Origin: Cyanobacteria bacterium M_surface_7_m2_037
Lineage (GTDB): Bacteria > Cyanobacteriota > Cyanobacteriia > PCC-6307 > Cyanobiaceae
Length of the DNA: 40,698 nucleotides
Direction: 5' to 3'
NCBI GenBank assembly: GCA_016882585.1
Contig: VGPP01000002.1
Location: 1 to 40,698 of the forward strand
Numbering within the stretch: position 1 is the first letter of the stretch; the number at the start of each line of letters is the position of its first letter. This document shows positions 21,421 to 29,860 of this stretch, in pieces. The notes below the pieces were generated by a model. That model was given only the letters and a program-made list of their open reading frames with translations. It was not told the DNA's origin and did not search any database. Made by a program: the position numbers and the translations under genes.

Positions 21421-22371
21421 TCAGGTGCTCAGCAACCGCAGCTCGCCGGAGCGGCCATCCAGCTCCGCCAACCGGCCCATGGGTAGGGCCAGGTTGGGGC
21501 GACCGTGGCCAACGGGCAGATCCCGCACCAGCGGCACCCCCAGCGGTGCCAGCCGCTCCTGCAGGATCTCCTGCATCGAGAAATCGCCCGGGAGCACGTC
21601 GTCTTCCGCCCAGCTGAAGCGGCCGAGGCCGATCCCGGACACACCCTCCAGCAGCCCACTGGTGCGCCATTGGGTGAGCTGGCGATCAATCCGATACGGC
21701 GCCTCGCCCGTGTCTTCCAACACCAGAATCGCGCCCTTCAACCGCGGCAGCCAGGGCGTGCCGATCAGGCTGGTGGCGATGGTGAGATTGCTCACCACCA
21801 GGGGCCCGCGCGCGATGCCCCCCTGCACCGGGCCGCCTTGAAGCGGCGCCACAGGCCTGTGTTGCAGCAGGGCCACCAACCGCTGCCACGCGGCGGCATC
21901 ACCCCCAAACCAGCCGTGCACGCCACCCAGGCTGCCCGCCGCCCATTGCGCCAAGAGCAGGGCTGAACAATCGGAGAAGCCCACGCACCAGCGCGGCGAA
22001 GCGGGCACTGTGAAACCCGCCTCCAGCACACGCGCACTGCCCCACCCCGCGCCCACGTAAAACAGCGCATCCACACGCGGATCCAGCCAGGCCTGCTGCA
22101 AGGCCCCGAGGCGCTGGCGATCGGAGCCAGCAAACCAGCGCCACCGCTGGCGGAGTGACGGCGGCCGAAGCAGCTCCCAACCTTCTGTGGCGCAGCGCAG
22201 GCTGAGCTGCTCGAGCATCGGATCCGCCGGATCTAACCACGTGCCCGGTGCCAGGGCCGCAACGCGGCTGCCGCGTCGCAGGGGGGCGGGCTGCGATCCG
22301 CCGGCCCGCGCTGCCGCCCAGCTGCTGCCTGCGAGGGCAAGACCCGCCTGCAGCACCTGGCGGCGCTTCAT
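21421..22371 (-). CDS. LD-carboxypeptidase-like peptidase S66 family protein
   Basis: 316 residues. An N-terminal twin-Arg-like signal (MKRRQVLQAGLALAG) suggests export. The S66 fold is recognisable: FYVGAGWGSARVLE, the nucleophile region GFSDCSALLLAQW, the acidic segment ILVLEDTGEAPYRIDR, and VGHGRPNLALPMG with the probable catalytic His. Family members cleave the L,D-peptide bond of murein tetrapeptides in peptidoglycan recycling, usually in the cytoplasm; an exported form would act on the wall. It lies 7 bp downstream of purQ on the same strand. Confidence 0.82.
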   Translation of the reverse strand: MKRRQVLQAGLALAGSSWAAARAGGSQPAPLRRGSRVAALAPGTWLDPADPMLEQLSLRCATEGWELLRPPSLRQRWRWFAGSDRQRLGALQQAWLDPRVDALFYVGAGWGSARVLEAGFTVPASPRWCVGFSDCSALLLAQWAAGSLGGVHGWFGGDAAAWQRLVALLQHRPVAPLQGGPVQGGIARGPLVVSNLTIATSLIGTPWLPRLKGAILVLEDTGEAPYRIDRQLTQWRTSGLLEGVSGIGLGRFSWAEDDVLPGDFSMQEILQERLAPLGVPLVRDLPVGHGRPNLALPMGRLAELDGRSGELRLLST

Positions 22372-22378
22372 CGCCGGC

Positions 22379-23032
22379 TCAACCGATCAGGCTGGCCAGC
22401 AAGCGACGCCCATCCACACCACCGGTGGCTGGATCACAAGCCCGCTCCGGATGGGGCATCAGGCCGAGCACATTGCCCTGGCTGTTGGTGAGGCCAGCCA
22501 CATTGCCCACCGAGCCATTGGGGTTGCTGCAGTAGCGCAGCACCACCTGCCCTGAATCCTCCAACTGCTTGAGCAGCTCGGGATCGGCTTGATAGCGGCC
22601 CTCGCCATGGGCGATCGGGAAGTTCACCACCTCACCACGGCTGTAGCCCTGCAGCCAGGAGCACTGGCCCGGTTCCACCCGCAGCTGGGTGGGCTCACAG
22701 ATGAAGTGCAGCTTCTGGTTGCGCGTCAGCGCTCCAGGCAGCAGACCCATCTCCGTGAGCACCTGAAAGCCGTTGCAGATGCCGAGCACCCGCCCACCAC
22801 GCTCCGCGAAGGCAGCCACCTCCTGCAGCACCGGGGCAAAGCGAGCGATCGCGCCGCAGCGCAGGTAATCGCCGTAGCTGAACCCCCCCGGGATCACCAC
22901 GGCATCGAGGCCGCTGAGATCGCGCTCCTCATGCCAGAGAAACCGGGTCTGGATGCCGAGGCAGCCTTCAGCGGCCCATTGCACGTCCCGGTCGCAGTTG
23001 GATCCGGGGAACACCACCACACCAAGGCTCAT
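22379..23032 (-). CDS. purQ: Phosphoribosylformylglycinamidine synthase subunit PurQ
   Basis: 217 residues, class-I glutamine amidotransferase. It starts VVVFPGSNCDRD, with the nucleophile Cys in GICNGFQVL and the His/Glu of the triad in MPHPERA. It supplies ammonia from glutamine to PurL for the fourth step of de novo purine synthesis. It follows purS with a 2-bp gap. The large subunit PurL is not in this window. Confidence 0.96.
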   Translation of the reverse strand: MSLGVVVFPGSNCDRDVQWAAEGCLGIQTRFLWHEERDLSGLDAVVIPGGFSYGDYLRCGAIARFAPVLQEVAAFAERGGRVLGICNGFQVLTEMGLLPGALTRNQKLHFICEPTQLRVEPGQCSWLQGYSRGEVVNFPIAHGEGRYQADPELLKQLEDSGQVVLRYCSNPNGSVGNVAGLTNSQGNVLGLMPHPERACDPATGGVDGRRLLASLIG

Positions 23033-23034
23033 CG

Positions 23035-23304
23035 TCAGGCTCCTGCGCTGCTGTCGTCCTTGAGTTCGAGGGTCCAGTTCTCGATCACGGGGTTGGCGAG
23101 AAGGCGGTCGCTGAGCAGCTCGAGCTGGGCGCGGGCCGCCTGCGCATCCGCAGCCTCCAGTTCCACCTCAACGGCCTTGCCGATGCGCAGCTTGCTCACG
23201 CCATCCACGCCCAAGCGAGCGGCGGCAGCCCGGGTGGCCTCCCCGGCGGGATCGAGCACCGACGGCCTGAGGGACACCAACACGCGGGCGGAGAAGAGCG
23301 GCAC
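23035..23304 (-). CDS. purS: Phosphoribosylformylglycinamidine synthase subunit PurS
   Basis: 89 residues from GTG 23304, which has a GGAG upstream and gives the typical N-terminus ahead of FSARVLVSLRPSVLDPAG. Later motifs are GVSKLRIGKAVEVEL and NPVIENWTLEL. PurS bridges PurL and PurQ in the small-subunit form of FGAM synthase. An upstream ATG at 23349 is in frame but would add 15 unusual residues. Confidence 0.92.
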   Translation of the reverse strand: MPLFSARVLVSLRPSVLDPAGEATRAAAARLGVDGVSKLRIGKAVEVELEAADAQAARAQLELLSDRLLANPVIENWTLELKDDSSAGA

Positions 23305-23380
23305 CTGAGCTCCACGAGGATTGTTAAATCTTGGCAGGCCGGCTGCCACACCCCCTTGTGCATGGTCACGGTGGAGGTAG

Positions 23381-23743
23381 ATGCCGCAACGCCGGCCCGT
23401 GGCCCCTCACCGATTGCCAAGCCAGCTGCTGCACGCGGCCTTGCTGGTGGTGCCGTTGCTGCCACCGGTGGCTGCCCGCGGCCAATCAGCCCTGAGCGTG
23501 CCCCTGGAATGCCAGCTCAAGCAGGGGCGCTGGCAACCCTGCACCCTCACCATCGAGCAGATGGGCGAGCACTGGTGGCTGCAGATCGGTGAACAGCGCC
23601 TGGTGTTCCGCAGCGATGGTCGGGGCAGCGTCACCCTGAGCGACCCCGCTGGTGGGAGCCGCAGCGTTCAGCCGCTCTGGACCGCCCAGCGCGAATTGTG
23701 CTGGGACGGGGTGTGCACGAAAGGAGAGTTTCCCCTCGACTGA
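23381..23743 (+). CDS. Secreted hypothetical protein
   Basis: 120 residues. A basic start and hydrophobic signal (LLHAALLVVPLLPPVAARG) are followed by a beta-rich mature domain with LECQLKQGRWQPCTLTIEQMG, EHWWLQIGEQRLVF and ELCWDGVCTKGEFPLD. Four Cys could form two disulfides. The family is not recognised. It is divergent from purS and convergent with cobW. Confidence 0.65.
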   Translation: MPQRRPVAPHRLPSQLLHAALLVVPLLPPVAARGQSALSVPLECQLKQGRWQPCTLTIEQMGEHWWLQIGEQRLVFRSDGRGSVTLSDPAGGSRSVQPLWTAQRELCWDGVCTKGEFPLD

Positions 23744-23775
23744 GCTGCGCTGGTGGCGGCTCGGTGCCCCAGGGC

Positions 23776-24834
23776 TCAGGCGCTTTGGATCGCCTGCTTC
23801 AGAGCCGCGCCATCCACCGCCAGACCCAGCGCCACCAGTTCCAGGCCATCGGCTGCAGGCCGCTCGCCGGGGGCCTGGCTGTCGAACCAGCACTCCAAGC
23901 GAGGACCAACCGCCTGAATCTGCAGGGGATGGCGTTTGCCGAGCAGCCAGGCACGCCCCTTCAGGCGCAGCAGGGTTTGATCCCGGATCTGGCTCTCCAG
24001 TACAGCCTCCAGCCGGCTGCGATCGAGGACTCCGCTCCAACGCACCACCGCGGACTGCATCGCCACGTGGCTGTGGTCGTGATCCTCGTGATCGTGATGG
24101 TCGTGGTCGTGGGAATGATGGTGGTGGGCCGCGTGGTCGTCGCGCTCAAGCCCCAGCAACAGCGCTGCCGGCACGTCGCCCCGTTGCATCGGCACCACCG
24201 ACACGCCGGCTCGAACCTGGGCCGTGAGCTGCGCCTGGAGCTCTGCAACCTGCTCAGCCTCGAGCCGGTCGGCGCGGCTGAGCAGCACCAGATCCGCCGC
24301 TTTCAATTGATCATCGAACAGCTCCTGGATGCTGCTGATGTGATCAAGGTTGGGATCGGCCTGGCGCTGGGCTTCCAAGGCAGCGGGATCGCCCACCACA
24401 CTGCCGGCGGCGAGGGCTTCACCATCCACCACCGTCACCACACCACTCACCCGGGTGCGCGTACGGATTTCAGGCCAGCCAAAAGCCTGCACCAAGGGCA
24501 CAGGCAGAGCCAGGCCACTGGTTTCCACCACGATGCCGTCGAGCTGATCGGCCCGCTCCAGCAGCGTTTGCATCGTGGGCAGGAACTCATCCTGCACGGT
24601 GCAGCACAGGCAGCCGTTGGCCAGTTCCACCACGCGGCCGTCGAGCTCCTCCTCGGGGCAGAAGCCGCAGCTGCGGATCAGATCACCATCGATCCCCACC
24701 TCGCCGAACTCATTCACCAACACTGCCAGCCGCAGCCCGCTGTTCAACAACAGCTGCCGCAACAGGGTCGACTTACCGGCACCCAAAAAACCCGTCACCA
24801 CGGTGACGGGCAAACGCTTGCTGGTGGCGTTCAT
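23776..24834 (-). CDS. cobW: CobW-type G3E GTPase (metal chaperone)
   Basis: 352 residues. Walker A is GFLGAGKST (about 15-23); the metal-binding CxCC is in NGCLCCTV; ETSGLALP, SRADRL and a long His/Asp-rich loop (HHHHSHDHDHHDHEDHDHSH) precede a CobW C-terminal domain. CobW proteins deliver cobalt or zinc. It starts 1 bp after a HupE/UreJ-like membrane protein, downstream of a cobalamin riboswitch, so cobalt supply for B12 synthesis is the likely job. COG0523 relatives handling zinc look similar; the riboswitch tips the balance. Confidence 0.9.
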   Translation of the reverse strand: MNATSKRLPVTVVTGFLGAGKSTLLRQLLLNSGLRLAVLVNEFGEVGIDGDLIRSCGFCPEEELDGRVVELANGCLCCTVQDEFLPTMQTLLERADQLDGIVVETSGLALPVPLVQAFGWPEIRTRTRVSGVVTVVDGEALAAGSVVGDPAALEAQRQADPNLDHISSIQELFDDQLKAADLVLLSRADRLEAEQVAELQAQLTAQVRAGVSVVPMQRGDVPAALLLGLERDDHAAHHHHSHDHDHHDHEDHDHSHVAMQSAVVRWSGVLDRSRLEAVLESQIRDQTLLRLKGRAWLLGKRHPLQIQAVGPRLECWFDSQAPGERPAADGLELVALGLAVDGAALKQAIQSA

Positions 24835-24835
24835 C

Positions 24836-25426
24836 TCAACCCACCAGGGCGGTCCAGCTGAACGCGCCGCCGATGCCGATCAAGCTGCCCGCAAGCAGGG
24901 TGCGGGCCTGGCCATCCAGGCGTTGGGCCACACCGCGGAGGCTGATCAAGGCCACCAGCAACAGCGCACCCTGGCTGAACAGCAGGCCCAGGAGATAGGT
25001 GGCAATCGGAGTGCTCTCCCACCCGATCACCGTGCTGCTGAGCACGTAGCCGTGCAGCGCAAAGGCCGGCAACAGCAACATCTGAGGCAGGCGGCGCAGC
25101 ACCACCAGTCCTTCCACCACCAGCGTCAGCGACACCAACAGCTCAGCCGCCGGCAAACCAGGCCACACCAGGCCAAGGGCGGTGCCGCCCAGGCCAACGG
25201 CCAGCAGGGTGAGCATCCAGCGACCCGAGCGCTGCAGACCCACCAGCGCCAGCGCCACCAGGAACAGCAGATGATCAGGGCCAAGCAGGGGGTGAGCCAA
25301 ACCGCTCAACAGGCCCGTGAAGGCGTTGGGCACCAGGTGCATGGCCTCCATCGGGTGATGGGCCAGAGCGGGCCCGGCCACCAGCAGGGCCAGAGCGCCG
25401 GCAACCGGCATGAGGCGTTGAATCAT
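24836..25426 (-). CDS. HupE/UreJ-family metal transporter under B12 control
   Basis: 196 residues. A signal-like first helix ends PALAHHP. Six or so membrane segments follow, with the family motif GLAHPLLGPDHLLFLVALAL and LPAFALHGYVL, where the His and Asp residues are candidate metal ligands. HupE/UreJ proteins carry nickel or cobalt. The cobalamin riboswitch directly upstream indicates a cobalt importer shut off when B12 is plentiful. The ATG at 25426 starts the signal sequence; an upstream in-frame ATG at 25465 falls inside the riboswitch expression region. Confidence 0.85.
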   Translation of the reverse strand: MIQRLMPVAGALALLVAGPALAHHPMEAMHLVPNAFTGLLSGLAHPLLGPDHLLFLVALALVGLQRSGRWMLTLLAVGLGGTALGLVWPGLPAAELLVSLTLVVEGLVVLRRLPQMLLLPAFALHGYVLSSTVIGWESTPIATYLLGLLFSQGALLLVALISLRGVAQRLDGQARTLLAGSLIGIGGAFSWTALVG

Positions 25427-25444
25427 GTCTTGGCCTGGTCCGCG

Positions 25445-25598
25445 CCAGGGGTGAGGGAGCAACAACCGGCGGGCGTTCTGACTGCGAACGCGGCCTCAGC
25501 CCCGTTCGATCACAGCTGCGGGACAGCGCCGGATTCGCACCGGACTTTCCCCGTTTCCTCTTCGGGCTGATCCCCCGAAGAACCGATCCCATCAATGT
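25445..25598 (-). ncRNA. Cobalamin riboswitch
   Basis: Read on the minus strand, the core AAAGTCCGGTGCGAATCCGG is followed by CGCTGTCCCGCAGCTGTGA. Further on comes the B12-box-like AGTCAGAACGCCCGCCGG (25483-25466). These are the canonical cobalamin riboswitch blocks in the right order. It lies about 40 bases upstream of the HupE/UreJ start and should repress that gene and cobW when adenosyl- or other cobalamin is abundant. Exact ends are approximate. Confidence 0.93.
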
Positions 25599-25632
25599 AG
25601 TGGGTCTGGGCGATCCGGCTGCTCAGGCCAGT

Positions 25633-26157
25633 TCAACGGCAATTCAAGCTGTCGCGGGTCACCACACCGGTGCGGGCATTGGTGCCGCTGGCGCGGCTGC
25701 AGAGCGCCTTCTGCTGCGGCAGATCCAACACCGCATCGGTGAAATCAGCGCCAGTGATCGTGGCGCCGGTGAACTTGCTGTTCATCAACATGGAGTTGCG
25801 CAGCACGGCATCGGTGAGGTCGGCGTTGTCGAAGCGGCTGGCAAACGCCACGGCGTCTTCCAGGTCGGCGCCGCGCAGATCAGCGCCTTGCAGGTTGGCG
25901 GTGTTGAACACCGCGCCGCGCAGATCGCTCTGGCTGAAGTTGAAGCCTTCCAGGTTGGTCTTCAGGAACTCCTGCTGCTGCAGGTTGCGGCCGTGCATAT
26001 CGGGCTGGAGATCCTGAAGGCTGCGCTGGCCGCGCAGCTCCGGCGCCGTGATGGCGGCAGCGCTCTGGCTCCAGAGCACCAACGGCAGCAGCAGAACCAG
26101 TGCCGCCCGCAGCGCGCCCCGCAGGGCGCTGGCATGGGAGCGGGGGAGCGGCAACAC
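25633..26157 (-). CDS. Exported pentapeptide-repeat protein
   Basis: 174 residues from GTG 26157. The N-terminal hydrophobic segment LRAALVLLLPLVLWSQSAAA is a signal peptide, so the protein is probably in the thylakoid lumen or periplasm. The mature part is a right-handed pentapeptide helix (NLEGFNFSQSDLRGAVFNTANLQGADLRGADLEDAVAF and on), ending with a short Cys-containing tail. The exact start is uncertain because the frame is open upstream without ATG. It lies back to back with upp, sharing a 55-bp intergenic region. The specific function is unknown. Confidence 0.78.
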   Translation of the reverse strand: MLPLPRSHASALRGALRAALVLLLPLVLWSQSAAAITAPELRGQRSLQDLQPDMHGRNLQQQEFLKTNLEGFNFSQSDLRGAVFNTANLQGADLRGADLEDAVAFASRFDNADLTDAVLRNSMLMNSKFTGATITGADFTDAVLDLPQQKALCSRASGTNARTGVVTRDSLNCR

Positions 26158-26212
26158 GACAGCACTACGTTGGGCAGCCAAGTTATTGCAGGCAGCCGCC
26201 GCAGCGCGACCG

Positions 26213-26884
26213 ATGAGCAAGACCCTACGGGTGGTGGTTCCGCCCCATCCCCTGATCGGCCATTGGCTCACGCTGCTGCGCGATCGCGAGACGCCGCAGG
26301 CCCTGTTCAACACCGCCATGGCGGAGCTGGGGCGCTGGCTCACGTATGAGGCGATGCGCGATTGGATCCCCTACCAACGCGTGCAGGTGCAAACGCCGCT
26401 GGCCAGCACGGAAGGCACCGTGGTGGATGGCTCGGTTCCGATGTTGGCGGTCCCGATGCTGCGCGGCGGGCTCACCCTCTGGGAAGGAGCACGCCCGGTG
26501 GTTCCCAGTGCCGCTGTAGCCCATGTGGGCGTGAGCTATGGCGATGGCTCAGCGCCAGCAGCCCTGTGGTGCAACACCCTGCCGGAAGCGATCCCAGCGC
26601 GGGCCGGCGTGTTGGTGTTTGCGCCGCAGGTGGCACGGGGCGACAGTGTGCTGCGGGTGCTCGAGCAGCTCGAGCAGCGCGGCGTGGGCGGCCAGCGGCT
26701 GCGCGTGATCACGGCGCTGGCCGCTAGCCCGGGCCTGAAGAAGCTGGGTGAGCGCTACGAAGACCTCACGATCTACACCGCCTGCATCGATGCGGAGCTC
26801 GACGGCGAAGGGCGCATCCTGCCGGGCCTCGGTGACGCCGAGCAACGGCTCTATGGCCTCGGCCAGACGAACTTCGTAGGCTGA
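26213..26884 (+). CDS. upp: Uracil phosphoribosyltransferase-like protein (divergent)
   Basis: 223 residues aligning along the whole UPRT family: HPLIGHWLTLLRDRETP, LTYEAMRD, VPMLRGGLTLWEGA, VITALAASPGLKKL, YTACIDAELDGEGRILPGLGDAE. The PRPP-binding loop, normally like DPMLATGGS, reads APQVARGDS: the leading Asp and the Thr are replaced. The C-terminal GDAGDRxFGT is GDAEQRLYGL. It may be a lineage-specific active form or a protein that has lost classical pyrimidine salvage. The ATG at 26213 gives the normal N-terminus. Confidence 0.82.
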   Translation: MSKTLRVVVPPHPLIGHWLTLLRDRETPQALFNTAMAELGRWLTYEAMRDWIPYQRVQVQTPLASTEGTVVDGSVPMLAVPMLRGGLTLWEGARPVVPSAAVAHVGVSYGDGSAPAALWCNTLPEAIPARAGVLVFAPQVARGDSVLRVLEQLEQRGVGGQRLRVITALAASPGLKKLGERYEDLTIYTACIDAELDGEGRILPGLGDAEQRLYGLGQTNFVG

Positions 26885-26910
26885 GCGCACACGTTTCCAA
26901 GCACGGCGCG

Positions 26911-27207
26911 ATGGCCAACCGAGACAGCGGTTCCAGCTCCCTGGGCACCCTGCTGGCCGGTGCCCTGATCGGTGCCGCCGGCCTCGGCTGGTGGTTGCTG
27001 TCTGAGGCGGAGCGGCGCCGGAGTGAGCAACGCCAGAACCGCAGCCTGCGTCTGAATCGGCTCTCCTGGAACGAAGACGAAGCTCTTGAAGAACCAGCCG
27101 CCAGCCGGCCCCTGCGCGAAACCGAGCTGCAAGACAAGGTGCACGAACTCAACCAGGCGATCGAGGATGTGCGCCGCCAGCTGGAGAGCATGAGCACCCA
27201 GAACTGA
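26911..27207 (+). CDS. Small membrane-anchored coiled-coil protein
   Basis: 98 residues. One transmembrane segment (about 12-30, LGTLLAGALIGAAGLGWWLL) precedes a basic/acidic linker and a C-terminal coiled coil (LRETELQDKVHELNQAIEDVRRQLESM). No family recognised; small proteins of this layout are common scaffolds. It lies 26 bp after upp and 53 bp before ilvD, all in the same direction. Confidence 0.65.
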   Translation: MANRDSGSSSLGTLLAGALIGAAGLGWWLLSEAERRRSEQRQNRSLRLNRLSWNEDEALEEPAASRPLRETELQDKVHELNQAIEDVRRQLESMSTQN

Positions 27208-27260
27208 GCCAGGGCGGGCCGGGCTGCTCGGTAGGTTGCTGCTACGACATTGCCGCAGCC

Positions 27261-28949
27261 ATGCTCCGCTCCGCCGCGATCACCCAGGGCATCCAGCGCT
27301 CCCCCAACCGCGCCATGCTTCGGGCGGTGGGCTTCGGCGACGGCGACTTCAACAAGCCGATCATCGGCATCGCCAACGGCTACAGCACGATCACGCCCTG
27401 CAACCTGGGCCTCGACGACCTGGCCCGCCGGGCCGAAGAGGCTGCGCACGCCTCCGGCGCCATGCCCCAGATGTTCGGCACCATCACGGTGAGCGATGGC
27501 ATCTCCATGGGCACCGAAGGGATGAAGTACTCCCTGGTGAGCCGTGAGGTGATCGCCGATTCGATCGAAACGGCCGTGAACGGCCAGAGCATGGATGCGC
27601 TGCTGGCCATCGGCGGCTGCGACAAGAACATGCCTGGCGCCATGCTGGCCATGGCCCGCATGAACGTTCCCTCGATCTTTGTGTATGGGGGCACGATTAA
27701 GCCGGGCAAGCTCGGCGCCTGCGATCTCACTGTGGTGAGCGCCTTTGAGGCGGTGGGTCAGTTCAGCGGCGGCAAGATCGATGAGCAGGAGCTCACGGCG
27801 ATCGAGAAAAACGCCTGCCCGGGCGCTGGTAGCTGCGGCGGCATGTTCACCGCCAACACGATGAGTGCGGCCTTTGAGGTGCTGGGCCTGAGCCTGCCCT
27901 ACAGCTCCACCATGGCGGCGGAGGATCCGGAAAAAGCCGATAGCGCCGCCCGCAGCGCCGAAGTGCTGGCCGAGGCGATCAAGGCCGACATCCGCCCTCG
28001 CGATCTGCTCACCCGCGAGGCCTTTGAAAACGCCATCAGCGTGATCATGGCCGTGGGGGGCTCCACCAACTCGGTGTTGCACCTGCTCGCCGTCGCCCGC
28101 ACCGCCGGCGTGGATCTCTCCATCGACGACTTCGAGACGATCCGCCAGCGCGTGCCCGTGATCTGCGATCTCAAGCCCAGTGGCCGTTACGTGACCGTGG
28201 ATCTCCACCAGGCCGGTGGCATTCCCCAGGTGATGAAGCTCCTGCTCGATGCCGGCCTGCTGCACGGCGACTGCAAAACGATTGAAGGGAAGACCCTCAA
28301 ACAGGTGCTCGCCGATGTGCCCTCCGAGCCTCCCGCCGGGCAAGACGTGATTCGCCCGCTGAGCAACCCGCTCTACGCCAAGGGGCACCTGGCGATCCTC
28401 AAGGGCAACCTGGCCGAAGAAGGTGCCGTGGCCAAGATCAGCGGCGTGAAAAATCCGGTGATCACCGGCCCCGCCCGCGTGTTCGAGAGCGAGGAAACCT
28501 GCCTCGCCGCCATCCTCGACAAGCAGATCAACCCCGGCGATGTGGTGGTGGTGCGCAACGAAGGTCCCGTGGGTGGCCCCGGCATGCGCGAGATGCTCAG
28601 CCCCACCGCCGCGATCGTGGGCCAGGGCCTGCTCGATTCCGTGGCCCTGATCACCGATGGCCGCTTCTCGGGCGGCTCCTTCGGTCTGGTGATCGGCCAC
28701 ATTGCCCCTGAGGCCGCCGTGGGCGGCACCATCGGTCTGGTGCAGGAAGGCGACAGCATCACGGTGGATGCCAACCAGCTGCTGATCCAGCTCAACGTGG
28801 ATGAGGCCGAGCTGGCCGCACGCCGCGCCGCCTGGACCAAGCCCGAACCGCGCTACCGCACTGGTGTACTGGGCAAGTACGCGCGCTTGGTGAGCTCGAG
28901 CAGCAAAGGGGCTGTGACGGATCAGGCCGAACTCACGGCCAATCGCTGA
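27261..28949 (+). CDS. ilvD: Dihydroxy-acid dehydratase
   Basis: 562 residues, full-length IlvD. Iron-sulfur cysteines are in TPCN, GGCDKN and CPGAGSCGGMFTANT. Other family motifs are DGISMGTEGM and ITDGRFSGGSFGLVIGHIAPEA near the end. It catalyses the penultimate step of valine and isoleucine synthesis, dehydrating dihydroxy acids with a [2Fe-2S] or [4Fe-4S] cluster. The gene stops inside a 14-bp palindrome shared with the convergent gene. Confidence 0.97.
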   Translation: MLRSAAITQGIQRSPNRAMLRAVGFGDGDFNKPIIGIANGYSTITPCNLGLDDLARRAEEAAHASGAMPQMFGTITVSDGISMGTEGMKYSLVSREVIADSIETAVNGQSMDALLAIGGCDKNMPGAMLAMARMNVPSIFVYGGTIKPGKLGACDLTVVSAFEAVGQFSGGKIDEQELTAIEKNACPGAGSCGGMFTANTMSAAFEVLGLSLPYSSTMAAEDPEKADSAARSAEVLAEAIKADIRPRDLLTREAFENAISVIMAVGGSTNSVLHLLAVARTAGVDLSIDDFETIRQRVPVICDLKPSGRYVTVDLHQAGGIPQVMKLLLDAGLLHGDCKTIEGKTLKQVLADVPSEPPAGQDVIRPLSNPLYAKGHLAILKGNLAEEGAVAKISGVKNPVITGPARVFESEETCLAAILDKQINPGDVVVVRNEGPVGGPGMREMLSPTAAIVGQGLLDSVALITDGRFSGGSFGLVIGHIAPEAAVGGTIGLVQEGDSITVDANQLLIQLNVDEAELAARRAAWTKPEPRYRTGVLGKYARLVSSSSKGAVTDQAELTANR

Positions 28950-28957
28950 GCTCAGCG
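28944..28957. repeat. Perfect 14-bp palindrome across two convergent stop codons
   Basis: CGCTGAG-CTCAGCG holds the ilvD stop (TGA, 28947-28949) and the stop of the minus-strand gene (28952-28954) in mirror positions. It may simply help terminate both transcripts, but there is no T-run. Confidence 0.7.
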
Positions 28958-29395
28958 CAAGCGAATCACCCGGCCTCGGCCCACCGCCGGGGCTGGGATT
29001 GAGTGTGCCCGCTGCGCTGCAGAAGCCATGGGCAGTGCCGCGAAGTGCCCCAACTGCATGAGCCGTTGCTGCAGCTGATTCCACTGCGGACGGCTGAGCT
29101 CAGCCAACTCCTCCTCACTCACCAGCCAGTGCGCTGCTGCTGATTCATCGCACCAGCGGGCCAAATGGCGCATCGCGGAACCATGGGCACCACGGTTTCG
29201 GAACGCGTCCATCGACTGCATGTCCTGCCAGAGCGTCAGGGTCCAGTGGGCATGCTGCCGGTCGCGCAGCAACTGAAGGCCCACCAAGCCATCAGCACGC
29301 AGGGATTGCCAGATGGAGCGAAACACGAACAGGCCAAAGCCTGGATAAGAGCGCCAAGACTGCAGACGCAGGCGCGTGAGAGAAACCAAAGGCAT
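28952..29395 (-). CDS. Dimeric alpha/beta-barrel (monooxygenase-like) protein
   Basis: 147 residues. The pattern SLTRLRLQSWRSYPGFGLFVFRSIWQ, GLVGLQLLRDRQHAHWTLTLWQDMQSMDAFRNRGAH resembles the ABM/DUF3291 and CrtA-like ferredoxin-like barrel group. The function is not known; the fold assignment rests on this region only. It overlaps the upstream gene by one base (TGATG), indicating translational coupling with the two following minus-strand neighbours. Confidence 0.65.
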   Translation of the reverse strand: MPLVSLTRLRLQSWRSYPGFGLFVFRSIWQSLRADGLVGLQLLRDRQHAHWTLTLWQDMQSMDAFRNRGAHGSAMRHLARWCDESAAAHWLVSEEELAELSRPQWNQLQQRLMQLGHFAALPMASAAQRAHSIPAPAVGRGRVIRLR

Positions 29396-29847
29396 CAGCT
29401 GGCTCGCTCGTCGATATCCACCAACAGCGCCCGGATCCGGCGGCAGAGCGCTTCCAGGGCAGCGCCCTCGCTGGGCCTGTCGCAGCGTTCACCGCTAGCG
29501 GCCTGCATCCACACCGGATGGCTCCCGTGCCAGAGCAGTGGGGCCTGCTCATCGCTCACAAGGCTGAGCATCAGATGGAGATCGTCTCCACTGCGGTAGA
29601 TCTCCAGCTCGAGATCGCGCTCAGGGCTGCGCTCACCGCCTGCAGTGCGCGCCTCGATCAGCACCACACAATCACTGCAATCGCCGATGGTGGAGGGCGG
29701 CTCACCGCTGAACCGCAGGGCGTGGCGATAGGGCTTGAGGCAAAGATCGGCCGCCTTGGCCAGGGCCATCAGCAATGGATCCAGACCCGCTTCGGCATCC
29801 TCCGCGCCAAACAAACCAAGATCCATCGGCTCTTCAGCGTGAGACAT
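29395..29847 (-). CDS. Hypothetical acidic cytoplasmic protein
   Basis: 150 residues from ATG 29847. No signal or membrane segment. Recognisable stretches are DPLLMALAKAADLCLKPYRHALRF, DCSDCVVLIEARTA, LELEIYRSGDDLHLMLSLV and PVWMQAASGERCDRP, with an alpha/beta character. I do not recognise a named family. It lies between the CIA30-like gene (13-bp gap) and the ABM-like gene (1-base overlap), so it is part of one minus-strand operon. Confidence 0.6.
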   Translation of the reverse strand: MSHAEEPMDLGLFGAEDAEAGLDPLLMALAKAADLCLKPYRHALRFSGEPPSTIGDCSDCVVLIEARTAGGERSPERDLELEIYRSGDDLHLMLSLVSDEQAPLLWHGSHPVWMQAASGERCDRPSEGAALEALCRRIRALLVDIDERAS

Positions 29848-29860
29848 CAGGCTGAACTCC

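Noticed and set aside
23698..24861. 387-codon plus-strand frame opposite cobW
   Set aside because: Shadow of cobW; no conserved motif.
26766..29084. 772-codon open frame on the minus strand opposite upp, the coiled-coil gene and ilvD
   Set aside because: It is the antisense shadow of ilvD, with a His/Gly/Ala-rich translation matching no family. Long antisense frames are expected in GC-rich genes.
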